64,000 nt of DNA, taken from the NCBI RefSeq assembly GCF_009857435.1, contig NZ_WWCK01000001.1, positions 558,001-622,000 of the forward strand. Direction: 5' to 3'. Of the stretch, positions 1-8,475 are shown one piece after another. Each line of letters begins with the position of its first letter. Position 1 is the stretch's first letter. The notes under the pieces are model-generated. The model made no database searches. It was not told the origin of the DNA and saw only the letters and a program-made list of their open reading frames with translations. Origin of the DNA: Duganella rivi (GTDB lineage: Bacteria; Pseudomonadota; Gammaproteobacteria; Burkholderiales; Burkholderiaceae_D). The position numbers were made by a program, and so were the translations under genes.

Positions 1-694
1 TGCGCTCGAAAGTTCGTCCGCCCCCCTTGTTGTGACGCCGCGCATCATGAACTTCGGCAATGCCGTCGAGTGTGACTTCAATCTGCTTGACCCTCATCGG
101 CCCCACCAGCTCACTGATCAGGGCAGGCGTGAGCGCCACGCCGTTGGTGACCAGTTTGGCCCCATACGTGCAGTTCGCCGCGGCAGCAATCTCGATCAGG
201 CGCGGCGTCATTCTGCGCATGGCGGCCAGGCCCAGCAGCGGTTCGCCGCCGAACCAGCATATGGACAGCGAGGCATAGCGGTTCGACCGCCGTATCCCGT
301 TGCTGATCCGCTCCAGCACCAAGTCCTGATCCACCTCGCTCAGCTGTTTCGACGTGTGTTCCTGGCCGCAGTAATCACAGCCGAGCTGGCACAAGGCGGT
401 GGGCTGAATCACCGAGTAGTAGTCGGAGGACGCAGCACTGGACGCATTGCTGCGGGCTAGCACTTGCTGCAATTCGTTTTCATCGGCAGGAACCAGCAAC
501 TGCATGCCGGCCAGCTCGCTCATCAGCGCATCGGGCAGTGACGGCGCGCCGGCCAGCAACCTTTGCCACGTCCCTTCATCGATGATGCGCACCTGCCCCG
601 ACCTGGTCGCAAGGACGATACGGTTGACAGCGCCATCGGCCGGATCGAGAAATGGCGGCGTTGCCACGTGGTAGAACGACAGCTTGTGTTGCAT
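1..694 (-). CDS. Radical SAM peptide-maturase-like protein, N-terminal 231 residues (runs off the window)
   Basis: This gene begins at an ATG at 694 on the minus strand and stays open to base 1, so the C-terminus is outside the window. Residues 1-90 form an N-terminal domain of the sort that precedes the radical SAM core in peptide maturases. Cys102, Cys106 and Cys109 form the CxxxCxxC motif (CQLGCDYC) that binds the 4Fe-4S cluster and S-adenosylmethionine. GGEP at 149-152 is the SAM-contacting motif typical of SPASM-type enzymes. The gene starts 21 bp downstream of the stop of the second small peptide gene and is probably cotranscribed with it. Whether a SPASM domain follows cannot be seen. 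Role in modifying the adjacent peptides is inferred from context. Confidence 0.85.
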   Translation of the reverse strand, partial: MQHKLSFYHVATPPFLDPADGAVNRIVLATRSGQVRIIDEGTWQRLLAGAPSLPDALMSELAGMQLLVPADENELQQVLARSNASSAASSDYYSVIQPTALCQLGCDYCGQEHTSKQLSEVDQDLVLERISNGIRRSNRYASLSICWFGGEPLLGLAAMRRMTPRLIEIAAAANCTYGAKLVTNGVALTPALISELVGPMRVKQIEVTLDGIAEVHDARRHNKGGGRTFER

Positions 695-715
695 GGTCGG
701 CTCCCGGCATCCGGC

Positions 716-964
716 TTAGGTGGGGCCGGACTTGATGTTCTCCACTCCCGGCTGAATCGCACTGCCGCAGCCGCTGCCGCCACCACCGCCGCCGCAGTCG
801 CAGTTGTTGGAGGCGGCCGCGCCCGGAATGCGCCGTACCCCGGGCTTGGCTTCGGCGATCTTTTGGCCCAGTCCCGGCAAGTTGACCACGAGGCGACCGA
901 ACTGGTCTATCTGCAAGTCTTCGGACTTCACGTTTTGCAGTATGGATTTCAAATCATTGGCCAT
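716..964 (-). CDS. Small Cys/Gly-rich peptide, putative radical-SAM RiPP precursor (peptide B)
   Basis: This encodes 82 residues. I chose the second of two close ATGs (964) because AAGGGAG lies 6 bases before it and touches the first ATG directly. The N-terminal half has an acidic, leader-like stretch with IDQFGRLVV at 19-27. The C-terminal third has ASNNCDC, then a run of six glycines, then SGCG; the cysteines are 55, 57 and 66. A paralogous peptide lies 11 bp upstream and radical SAM genes sit on both sides. Precursor function is inferred from this arrangement; no known precursor family was recognised. No transmembrane segment or signal peptide is evident. Confidence 0.75.
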   Translation of the reverse strand: MANDLKSILQNVKSEDLQIDQFGRLVVNLPGLGQKIAEAKPGVRRIPGAAASNNCDCGGGGGGSGCGSAIQPGVENIKSGPT

Positions 965-975
965 GATCATCTCCC

Positions 976-1206
976 TTATCTCTGCCCGATATTGCCGGGA
1001 TTATTGCGGATGATGTCCGGCGTGGTGAACCCGCTGCCCGGGCAATTGCAATTGTTGGACGCGCCCAGCGCGGGATTCTTGATGGCCGGGACTTGCGCCA
1101 CGACCGCGTCGATCACATCCGTGTTGTGAATGATGAGTCTGCCAAACTCATCAATCGTAAAATCCGAGACACTCAGATTACTTAAAGCATCGCCAAGTTT
1201 TGGCAT
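976..1206 (-). CDS. Small Cys-containing peptide, putative radical-SAM RiPP precursor (peptide A)
   Basis: This encodes 76 residues from the ATG at 1206, preceded by a GGGGG-type ribosome site; a longer reading to 1278 lacks support. It shares two blocks with the next peptide: IDEFGRLII at 18-26 (IDQFGRLVV in peptide B) and ASNNCNC at 49-55. Its tail is different, with PGSGF and an Asn/Pro-rich end instead of polyglycine, and only two cysteines (53 and 55). The match of leader and Cys block with divergent tails is the pattern expected of duplicated precursor peptides handled by shared maturases. That role is inferred. Confidence 0.75.
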   Translation of the reverse strand: MPKLGDALSNLSVSDFTIDEFGRLIIHNTDVIDAVVAQVPAIKNPALGASNNCNCPGSGFTTPDIIRNNPGNIGQR

Positions 1207-1309
1207 ACAACCCCCAATAAGATTGAATTGAACTTCAGATCCGCGAAGCTGGACGCGCCAGAGTGCGGGACGCCACAATCAACTACCACCAGCAAAAAAC
1301 CAGTCAGCG

Positions 1310-2314
1310 TCAGCGCTCCATCACGCTGTACGGGCAGCTCAATGCCGCCATGTCCATCTTCTTGATGCCGTTAATCCACGGCGCCAGCTTGGCGACGCTG
1401 ATTTGCACTGTGCCATCGGCATTCAGCATGCCGATCGCATTTCTTTCGTCGGTTAAAGCCACCGTGCATTTGCCGATGGCGCCATTGGCCCTGATGACGA
1501 AAGAGTTGGCCTTGGCGGCGTAGCAGACCGTCGTGCCCGGCCCATCATGTGGCCGGGCAATCCCCTGGCTGATGTGGTGTTGAAAGCGCGCCAAGAGACG
1601 CTTGCGCTCGGTCGGGCCGAAGACGGCGATCTCCCCGCCGCGCGGGCCGCCCCAGTTTTGTATCGCTTGCAGATCGACCGAGAAGCGCTTGTCCGCGCCG
1701 AATTCAGCGATGACATAATCCAGAAAAACTTCGTAGCGCTGGACGTTATGCGGGCCGTAATGCAGCCGCAGCAGTACCGAGATGTCGAGATCGGATTGCT
1801 TGAGCGCGAGCAGATTGCTGAAGATGGTGTCGTAGGTTTTATCGCCATTGGCCATGACCCGCGTGCGGTTATGATCGTCCGCGAAACCATCGAGCGTGAT
1901 CTGATATTCCCATACACCGACGGCAGCCAGCCGGGTCGCCAGGTCGCGGTCGAGCAGGTAGCCGTTGGTGGTGGCGGCACTGGTGAACAGGCAGCCATGC
2001 GCGGCCGCAGCCGCGCAGGCGTGCGCGCAGATCTCCAGCATGATTTCCTTGGCCAGCAGCGGCTCGCCGCCGAACCATGCAATCTTCAGCACATCGAGGC
2101 CGCCGATGCGGTGATTGATCAGCTGCTTGACGCCGTCCACCAAGGCTTGCGGCATGCGGCCGATTTTGAAGTCTTCGTAACAGTAGACGCAACGGAAATT
2201 GCATTTTTCAGTCGGGAAGATGATCAACTCCAATGTCCGGTTGGATAAGACTTCCGAGGCCAGCTCTGCCACCCGCATGTCCTCGTCCCGAATCTCGATT
2301 TGCCCGTTATTCAC
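1310..2314 (-). CDS. Short radical SAM protein with reduced SPASM/twitch-like C-terminus
   Basis: This 334-residue protein starts at GTG 2314, four bases after a strong AGGAGG site; an overlapping ATG at 2316 hits a stop at once. Cys38, Cys42 and Cys45 (CNFRCVYC) bind the radical SAM cluster, and GGEP lies at 82-85. Near the end, Cys264-x13-Gly-x4-Cys283 fits the first half of a SPASM/twitch auxiliary-cluster motif. Only one later cysteine (327, in SCPYS) precedes the stop, so the usual CxxC-x5-CxxxC block is absent. It is the first gene of the putative peptide cluster, with a 103 bp gap before peptide A. It probably modifies one or both peptides; the chemistry is unknown. Confidence 0.85.
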   Translation of the reverse strand: MNNGQIEIRDEDMRVAELASEVLSNRTLELIIFPTEKCNFRCVYCYEDFKIGRMPQALVDGVKQLINHRIGGLDVLKIAWFGGEPLLAKEIMLEICAHACAAAAAHGCLFTSAATTNGYLLDRDLATRLAAVGVWEYQITLDGFADDHNRTRVMANGDKTYDTIFSNLLALKQSDLDISVLLRLHYGPHNVQRYEVFLDYVIAEFGADKRFSVDLQAIQNWGGPRGGEIAVFGPTERKRLLARFQHHISQGIARPHDGPGTTVCYAAKANSFVIRANGAIGKCTVALTDERNAIGMLNADGTVQISVAKLAPWINGIKKMDMAALSCPYSVMER

Positions 2315-2524
2315 ATTGCCTCCTGGTATGCCGTTGGTCGCGGGTGTTCAGGCGACACATCACGATCTTATTGCGCTGGCTCCAATTAACGCTTGATTTA
2401 CCTCAAGCGTGCGCGGGGAACTACTTAGCAGCAGCCCTATCCAAGCCATTCCCGGCAGGACTGGCGCTCATTCCTTCCGGCTAGTGTTCATCGCCTGATT
2501 CCCATGGCACAGTGACTCCATACA

Positions 2525-2545
2525 ACGGCAGCACAATTCTGCCGT
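2525..2545. promoter_or_regulatory. 7-bp inverted repeat in the leader of the cytochrome c gene
   Basis: ACGGCAG at 2525-2531 pairs perfectly with CTGCCGT at 2539-2545 across a 7-base loop. It lies 15 bp before the ATG of the cytochrome gene, in the 244 bp gap between that gene and the divergent radical SAM gene. It could be an operator or an mRNA hairpin. No T-run follows, so a terminator is unlikely. Confidence 0.35.
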
Positions 2546-2560
2546 CATTCGGGAGTCGGT

Positions 2561-3823
2561 ATGAAGAGAAAAGCGTGGCTCGCGGCTGCGGCCCTGGCGG
2601 TGATCGCCGCCGGTACAGCCTATTGGATGTGGCAGCCGGCAATCGCGCCCATCCGCCCCTTGGCAGCAGGCGATTTTGCGCCGGACAGCGTGAGCCGTGG
2701 CGCGCGCGTCGTGGCCCAAGGCGACTGCATGGTTTGCCACACGTCGGCAACGGGCGCGCCGTACGCGGGCGGACTGCCGCTGCGGACGCCGTTCGGCACC
2801 ATCTTCACCACCAACATCACGCCGGATACCGAGACCGGCATCGGCAACTGGTCGCTGGCCGCGTTCACACGGGCGCTGCGCCACGGCGTCGCGCGCGACG
2901 GCCACTTGCTCTATCCAGCCTTCCCCTACATCCACTACACGCGCATGTCGACGGCGGACATCAACGATGCCTACGCTTTTCTCATGACGCGCACGCCCGT
3001 CAATTTCAAGGCGCCGGACAACCAGCTACTGCTGCCGCTGCGCTTTCGTCCGCTGCTGGCGGGCTGGAATTTACTCTACCTGCGGCCGGGGCCGGAGGCC
3101 GACGATCCATCCCGCAGCGCCGAGTGGAACCGCGGCCGCTACCTGGTCGACGGCGCCGGCCATTGCGCGTCCTGTCACAGCACTCTGGATCCGATCGGCG
3201 GCGAACGCCGCCCGGCCTTCAGCGGCGGCAATATCGATGGCTGGGATGCGCCGGCGCTGACCAATCTGCTGAACACGCCCAAGCCCTGGACGCGCGAGCA
3301 ACTGGCGCTGTATCTGCGCCACGGCTGGTCGTCCGAACACGGCGCGGCGGCAGGGCCGATGGGCCCGGTAGCGCACAGCTTGTCGCAACTGCCCGAGGCC
3401 GACAGCAACGCCATCGCCACCTACATCATGTCGCTGCAACAGCCCGCGACGACGCCGCGCGCCGTAACGCCGGCGGCCAGCGACCAGGCCCGCATCAGCC
3501 GGGGGGCTGCACTGTTCAGCGGCGCCTGTGCCGGCTGCCACAGCAGCGAAGCGCCGATGATGGCGGTGGCGGGACGCCCATCGCTGGCACTCAGCAGCGC
3601 CGTTGCCAGCGACCGGCCCGACAATGTGATCCAGGTGATGCTGAACGGCCTGCCGTTCAAAGACTCGGCCCACGCCACCTTCATGCCGCCGTTCGCGGCA
3701 TCGCTGACGGACACGCAAATCGCCGACATCGCGGCCTACATCCGCGCCGACATCGGCAAGCGCGCCGCCTGGCAGGACGTCGATCGACGCGTGCGCACTA
3801 TTCGAAAGGAAAACCAGCAATGA
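2561..3823 (+). CDS. Tri-heme cytochrome c subunit of a molybdenum hydroxylase
   Basis: This 420-residue protein has an N-terminal membrane anchor or signal (about 5-25) and three CxxCH heme sites: CMVCH at 56-60, CASCH at 202-206 and CAGCH at 323-327. Tri-heme proteins of this size accept electrons from periplasmic xanthine-dehydrogenase-family enzymes such as nicotinate, isoquinoline or aldehyde dehydrogenases. The stop overlaps the start of the 2Fe-2S subunit by four bases (ATGA), indicating a translationally coupled three-gene operon. It should pass electrons from the molybdenum enzyme to the respiratory chain. The substrate cannot be read from the sequence. Confidence 0.9.
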   Translation: MKRKAWLAAAALAVIAAGTAYWMWQPAIAPIRPLAAGDFAPDSVSRGARVVAQGDCMVCHTSATGAPYAGGLPLRTPFGTIFTTNITPDTETGIGNWSLAAFTRALRHGVARDGHLLYPAFPYIHYTRMSTADINDAYAFLMTRTPVNFKAPDNQLLLPLRFRPLLAGWNLLYLRPGPEADDPSRSAEWNRGRYLVDGAGHCASCHSTLDPIGGERRPAFSGGNIDGWDAPALTNLLNTPKPWTREQLALYLRHGWSSEHGAAAGPMGPVAHSLSQLPEADSNAIATYIMSLQQPATTPRAVTPAASDQARISRGAALFSGACAGCHSSEAPMMAVAGRPSLALSSAVASDRPDNVIQVMLNGLPFKDSAHATFMPPFAASLTDTQIADIAAYIRADIGKRAAWQDVDRRVRTIRKENQQ

Positions 3824-4281
3824 GCACACTCATCGTGAACGGTGTCCGCCATACCGTGGACATCGCCCCATCCACCCCGCTGCTGTACGCCCTGCGCAAC
3901 CAGCTGGAACTGAACGGCGCAAAATTCGGCTGCGGCATGGGCCAATGCGGCGCTTGCACCGTGTTGTTGGACGGCCAGCCCATCTTTGGCTGCATCACGC
4001 CTGTCTCGGCCTGCGAGGGCCGCCAGGTACGCACCATCGAAGGCCTGGGCAATGCCGAGCATCCGGGCAAATTGCAGGCCGCGTTTATCAAGCACCAGGC
4101 GGCGCAATGCGGCTACTGCATCGCCGGCATGGTGATGCGCGCGCAGTCCTTGCTGGAGCAGCATCCGCATCCGAGCGAAGCACAGATACGCGCCCACATG
4201 GAGCCCAACCTTTGCCGTTGCGGCACGCATATGCGCATCATTGCCGCGATCAAAGACGTGGCGCAGGGAGCGGCACGATGA
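3820..4281 (+). CDS. 2Fe-2S subunit of xanthine-dehydrogenase-family oxidoreductase
   Basis: This 153-residue protein has the two-cluster layout of small molybdenum hydroxylase subunits. Cys38, Cys43, Cys46 and Cys58 form the plant-ferredoxin-like cluster, and Cys97, Cys100, Cys132 and Cys134 form the helical-domain cluster (CGYC and CRC). GAAAGGA precedes the ATG at 3820. The gene overlaps both neighbours by four bases, so the three subunits are made together. It relays electrons from the molybdopterin subunit to the cytochrome. No FAD subunit is present, as expected for the IorAB/NicAB-like two-subunit type with a cytochrome partner. Confidence 0.92.
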   Translation: MSTLIVNGVRHTVDIAPSTPLLYALRNQLELNGAKFGCGMGQCGACTVLLDGQPIFGCITPVSACEGRQVRTIEGLGNAEHPGKLQAAFIKHQAAQCGYCIAGMVMRAQSLLEQHPHPSEAQIRAHMEPNLCRCGTHMRIIAAIKDVAQGAAR

Positions 4282-6503
4282 GCGCAACCATCGACCTGCG
4301 CCGCCGCGCGGTGCTGCGCGGCGGCGCCCTGGTGCTGGGCTTCACCTTGCTGCCGCCAAGCGCCTTCGCCGAATTCAACGGCATGGGCGTGCCGCCGATT
4401 GCCAACAAGGATTTGGCAGGCAGCCTGCAACGCACGCCGATGCTGGACGCCTGGATCAGGATCGCGCCGGACGGCACCGTCACCGTATTCACCGGCAAGG
4501 TGGAACTCGGCACCGGCGTGCGCACCGCCCTGTTGCAGGTCGCGGCCGAGCAACTGGACGTGGCGCCGGCCGCCATCACCTTCATCACCGCCGATACCGG
4601 GTTGACGCCTAACGAAGGCTTCACCGCCGGCAGCCACACCATGGCCGATAGCGGCACGGCGCTGCTGCACGCGGCGGCGCAAGTGCGCGCGCTGGTGGTG
4701 CAAGGTGCGGCTGCACAGCTGAAGGTAGCGGCAGCGCTGCTGCAGACCCGCAATGGCGCCGTCATCGCGCCCGACGGCCGCAGCGTGCATTACGGCGAGG
4801 CCGTGCGCGGCGTCAACCTGCATCAGGCGGCGGCGGTCAAGTCGCCGTTGAAAGACGCCCGTCAATACAAAGTGATCGGCGCCTCGCTGCCGCGTGTCGA
4901 CATCCCCGCCAAGCTGACCGGCGGCGCCGCCTATGTGCAGGATTTGCGCTTGCCGGGCATGCTGCACGCCCGCGTGGTGCGTCCGCCGGCGTACGGCGCG
5001 CGCCTGTTGACCGCCGACTTTGCAGCGGTGCGCAAGATGCAAGGCGTGCTCAAGGTTCACGTGGACGGCAATTACCTGGCCGTCATTGCGAGCGACGAAT
5101 GGCTGGCGATACAGGCCATGCGCGCGCTGTCCGCCAGCGCCAAATGGTCGCCAGGCCCGGCGCTGCCTGCTGCTGGGCAGATTCACGCAACGCTGCGCGC
5201 CTTGCCGTCGCAAGATATCGTCATCGCCGACCAGCATGGCCCGGTGGCCACGCCCGCGCTGACGCTGCGGCGCCGCTACACCAAGCAGTATGTGCTGCAC
5301 GGTTCGATCGGCCCCTCGTGCTCGGTGGCCTTGCTGGAAGATGGGACGATGACCGTCTGGACGCACACGCAAGGGGTTTATCCATTGCGTGGCGCGCTTG
5401 CCGAGCTGCTGTCGATGCGGCCCGATTCGGTACGCTGCGTGCATACCGAGGGCGCCGGCTGCTACGGCCAGAACGGCGCCGACGATGTCGCCGCCGATGC
5501 CGCGCTACTGGCGCGCGCCATGCCGGGACGCCCGGTGCGCGTGCAGCTGATGCGCGACCAGGAAAATCAATGGGAACCCTACGCGCCGGCCATGAGCAGC
5601 CAGCTGTCGGCGTCGCTCGACGCGCAAGGAAAAATCTGCGACTGGCAGTATGCATTGTGGAGCGGCTCCCACAACGAACGTCCCGGCAATGCCGGCAAGC
5701 TGATACCGGCGCAACTGCTGGCCCAGCCTTTTACGCCCTCCCCTTCGCAGCCGATGCCGATGCCGGAAGGCGGTGGTGACCGCAATGCGATTCCGCTGTA
5801 CACCCTGCCGCGCGCGAAGATCACCAACCACTTCCTGCCGGTCACGCCGCTGCGCACCTCGGCCATGCGTTCGCTGGGCGCGCACATCAACTTGTTTGCG
5901 ATTGAAGGCATGATGGACGAACTGGCGGCCGCAGCGAACACCGACCCGGTGGAATTCCGCTTGCGCCACATGGACAACCCGCGCGCGCGCGCGGTGATCC
6001 AGCAAGCGGCCAGCGCGTTCGGCTGGCGCAAGCGCAAGAAACTGCGCGACCACGGCTTTGGCTTCGCCTTCGGGCAGTACAAGAACAGCATGGCGTACGT
6101 GGCGCTGGCGGTTGAAGTGCGCGTTGAGCGCAGCACCGGCGCAGTCAACATCGTGCGCGTGACGGCGGTGGTGGACTGCGGCCAGGGCGTCAATCCCGAC
6201 GGCATCCGCAATCAAATTGAAGGCGGCATCCTGCAATCGTCCAGCTGGACGCTGTACGAAAAGCTGTTGTTCAAGCCGGAGGGCATCGCCAGCGTCGACT
6301 GGGCCAGCTATCCGATTATGCGCTATGCGCAGGCGCCGAAAAAAGTCGACGTGGTCATCCTCAATCGCCCCGGCGAAGCGTTTTTGGGCGTGGCGGAGGC
6401 AGCCCAGGGGCCGATGGCCGGCGCGCTAGGCAATGCGCTGGCTGATGCGATCGGCAAGCGCCTGTATGACCTGCCGCTCGCCGGCGCGCATTTAATCAGC
6501 TAG
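4278..6503 (+). CDS. Molybdopterin-binding subunit of xanthine-dehydrogenase-family oxidoreductase (IorB-like)
   Basis: This 741-residue protein starts at the ATG inside the stop of the 2Fe-2S gene. The N-terminus carries a twin-arginine-like signal (LRRRAVLRGGALVLGF), so the assembled enzyme is probably exported folded to the periplasm. Two molybdenum-binding halves follow, with the typical FTGKVELGTGVRT segment near 75 and GEAFLGVAEAAQGP near the end. This is the single-chain isoquinoline-1-oxidoreductase type rather than a cytosolic xanthine dehydrogenase. Substrate candidates include N-heteroaromatics and aldehydes. The end overlaps the convergent LysR gene by 12 bp. Confidence 0.9.
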   Translation: MSATIDLRRRAVLRGGALVLGFTLLPPSAFAEFNGMGVPPIANKDLAGSLQRTPMLDAWIRIAPDGTVTVFTGKVELGTGVRTALLQVAAEQLDVAPAAITFITADTGLTPNEGFTAGSHTMADSGTALLHAAAQVRALVVQGAAAQLKVAAALLQTRNGAVIAPDGRSVHYGEAVRGVNLHQAAAVKSPLKDARQYKVIGASLPRVDIPAKLTGGAAYVQDLRLPGMLHARVVRPPAYGARLLTADFAAVRKMQGVLKVHVDGNYLAVIASDEWLAIQAMRALSASAKWSPGPALPAAGQIHATLRALPSQDIVIADQHGPVATPALTLRRRYTKQYVLHGSIGPSCSVALLEDGTMTVWTHTQGVYPLRGALAELLSMRPDSVRCVHTEGAGCYGQNGADDVAADAALLARAMPGRPVRVQLMRDQENQWEPYAPAMSSQLSASLDAQGKICDWQYALWSGSHNERPGNAGKLIPAQLLAQPFTPSPSQPMPMPEGGGDRNAIPLYTLPRAKITNHFLPVTPLRTSAMRSLGAHINLFAIEGMMDELAAAANTDPVEFRLRHMDNPRARAVIQQAASAFGWRKRKKLRDHGFGFAFGQYKNSMAYVALAVEVRVERSTGAVNIVRVTAVVDCGQGVNPDGIRNQIEGGILQSSSWTLYEKLLFKPEGIASVDWASYPIMRYAQAPKKVDVVILNRPGEAFLGVAEAAQGPMAGALGNALADAIGKRLYDLPLAGAHLIS

Positions 6504-7376
6504 CAAGGCTTCCACGAAAGCCGCAAACGCCCGCGCCTTGGCGCTGGCCTTGCGGCCCGAGGAAAACACCGCCCATAGATCGACGGCGGGCAGCGTCCAG
6601 TCCTGCAGCACGCGCTGGACTTGGCCCGAAGCCAGTTCGGGCGCAAACATCCATTCGGACGCCACCGCCAGGCCCATATGCGCCAGCACCGCCGTGCGCA
6701 CGCCCTCGGCGGCAGAACAGCGCAGCCGGCCTTGCAGCGACACCGACTCCTGCACCGCGCCGGACTGGAACACGTACATGGGATTTTTACTGGGACGGGT
6801 ATAGATGATGGCGGCGTGTTCGCTCAATTCGGCGGGATGCTGTGGCTGGCCGTGCTGCAATAGATAGTCCGGCGTCGCCAGCACGGCGCGTGGGCTGTGC
6901 CCGATGCGCCGCGCGGTCATATCGGAATCGCTGAGGGCGCCGAGGCGCAGCGCCACATCAATGCCGCCCTCGAGCAAATCGATATTGTTATCGTCCAGCA
7001 CCAGTTCCAATTGCAGTTGCGGATGCTGGCTGAGAAATTGGGACAAGCGCGGCACCACGTGCAGGCGCGCGAAGGTGACCGGCGCCGACACCACCAGGCG
7101 GCCGCCGAATTCGGTGTTGGCGCAGCGCGCGCTGGCGTCGGCGTCGGCGGCCAGCTGCAAGGCATGGCGCGCGCCCTGGTAGTAAGCCTGTCCCGGCTCG
7201 GTCGGCGTTAATCCACGGCTGGAGCGGAGCAAGAGCTGCACGCCCAAATCCGCTTCCAGCTGCGCGATCACCTTGGAGACCGCCGGTTGGCCGACGCCGA
7301 GACGGCGGGCGGCGGCGGAAAACGAGCCCGCCTCCACCACCGCCACCAGCGTCTCCATCGCTTGCCAGCGATCCAC
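6492..7376 (-). CDS. LysR-family transcriptional regulator
   Basis: This encodes 294 residues from a GTG at 7376, four bases after the stop of the upstream reductase gene. I chose this start because it gives VDRWQAMETLVAVVEAGSF, the normal beginning of this LysR subgroup (DRLxAM-x-FVxVVExGSF); a longer reading only adds residues encoded inside the neighbour. The winged helix covers about 5-65 (SAAARRLGVGQPAVSKVI). The substrate-binding domain follows from about 95. It is translationally coupled to the ene-reductase and convergent with the molybdenum hydroxylase, so either could be its target. The inducer is unknown. Confidence 0.9.
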   Translation of the reverse strand: MDRWQAMETLVAVVEAGSFSAAARRLGVGQPAVSKVIAQLEADLGVQLLLRSSRGLTPTEPGQAYYQGARHALQLAADADASARCANTEFGGRLVVSAPVTFARLHVVPRLSQFLSQHPQLQLELVLDDNNIDLLEGGIDVALRLGALSDSDMTARRIGHSPRAVLATPDYLLQHGQPQHPAELSEHAAIIYTRPSKNPMYVFQSGAVQESVSLQGRLRCSAAEGVRTAVLAHMGLAVASEWMFAPELASGQVQRVLQDWTLPAVDLWAVFSSGRKASAKARAFAAFVEALLAD

Positions 7377-7380
7377 GCGG

Positions 7381-8475
7381 TTACCCCAGGCTTGGATAGT
7401 CGGTGTAGCCGCGCTCAGTCCCGCCGTAGAAGGAAAACGGATCAGGCGTGTTGTAGGGGCCGTCGGCGGCAATGCGCGCCACCAGATCGGGATTGGCGAC
7501 ATACAAGCGGCCGAAGGCCACCATGTCCGCCCTGCCGCCGGCAAGCAGTTGCTCGGCCATGTCAGGCGTCAGGCCGGCATTGGCGATCAGCGTGCCGTGG
7601 TAATTGCTGCGGATGATGTCGAGGATTTTCGGCATATCCGCCGTGCCGCCCCAGGCATTGGTGTCGGCGCCGTGGATATACGCCACGCCGTAGCCATTCA
7701 GCATGCGCGCCACGTAGCCGTAGGTTTCCGCCGCATTCGGATCGGTCGCGTTGTTGTAGGCGGCGAAAGGCGAGATGCGCACGCCGACGCGATTTTTCGG
7801 GAACACCGTCAACACCGCCTCGATCACCAGGCGCAGGAAGCGTGCGCGGTTCTCGACGCTGCCGCCAAATTCATCGGTGCGGCGGTTGACCAGCGGCGAC
7901 AGGAATTGCTGCACCAGGTAGCCGTTGGCAGCGTGGATTTCAACGCCGTCCAGGCCGGCGCGCTTGGCGTTCTCGGCGCCGGCGCGGAACTCGGCAACGG
8001 CGGCGTACACCTCCTCGTTGCTCATCGCCCGCGACGGCGTGGCGTAGATGCGGGCATAGTAGCCGTTGGCCATGGCGCCGTACACCTGCAGCAGCGCCAG
8101 GTCGTCGTTGCCGCCGGACGGCGATAGCGGATCAGCGCCTTTCAGCAGCGCGTACGAGCTCACGCGGCCGCTGTGCCACAGCTGCATGAACATCTTGCCG
8201 CCGGCCGCGTGCACCTGCTCGGTGACGCCGCGCCAGCCCGCCACTTGCGCCTCATTGTAGATGCCGGGCGCCAGCTCAAACGCGGCCGAGTTGGGCGATA
8301 CATTGGTGGCTTCGGTGATGATCAGTCCGGCTGTGGCGCGCTGCGCGTAGTACGCCGCGTTGAGGCTGACGGGCACCCCGTCGGCGCCGGAGCGAGCGCG
8401 CGTAATCGGCGCCATGGCGATGCGGTTGTTAAAGGTCAGGTCGCCGATTTGCAGTGGCTGTTGCAGCTTGTTCAT
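7381..8475 (-). CDS. Old Yellow Enzyme-family alkene reductase (NemA-like)
   Basis: This 364-residue FMN-dependent TIM-barrel reductase shows APITRAR near 23 and the substrate-anchoring pair His181 and Asn184 (HAANGYL), as in NemA and XenA/B-type ene-reductases. It ends with the family signature GYTDYPSLG. These enzymes use NAD(P)H to reduce activated C=C bonds or nitro and nitrate-ester groups in the cytoplasm. The gene is followed after four bases by a LysR regulator, probably in one transcript. Physiological substrate is unknown. A second member of the family lies at 21798-22895. Confidence 0.92.
   Translation of the reverse strand: MNKLQQPLQIGDLTFNNRIAMAPITRARSGADGVPVSLNAAYYAQRATAGLIITEATNVSPNSAAFELAPGIYNEAQVAGWRGVTEQVHAAGGKMFMQLWHSGRVSSYALLKGADPLSPSGGNDDLALLQVYGAMANGYYARIYATPSRAMSNEEVYAAVAEFRAGAENAKRAGLDGVEIHAANGYLVQQFLSPLVNRRTDEFGGSVENRARFLRLVIEAVLTVFPKNRVGVRISPFAAYNNATDPNAAETYGYVARMLNGYGVAYIHGADTNAWGGTADMPKILDIIRSNYHGTLIANAGLTPDMAEQLLAGGRADMVAFGRLYVANPDLVARIAADGPYNTPDPFSFYGGTERGYTDYPSLG

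Noticed and set aside
1207..1309. Possible frameshift completing the SPASM domain of the first radical SAM gene
   Set aside because: Neither alternative frame after the stop contains the expected cysteine pattern.
2525..2545. Terminator in front of the cytochrome gene
   Set aside because: The hairpin has no T-run on either strand and lies in a leader, so it was listed only as a possible regulatory hairpin.
3945..4277. Upstream extension of the molybdopterin subunit reading frame
   Set aside because: It runs inside the 2Fe-2S gene in another frame; the start at 4278 gives a proper twin-arginine-like signal.
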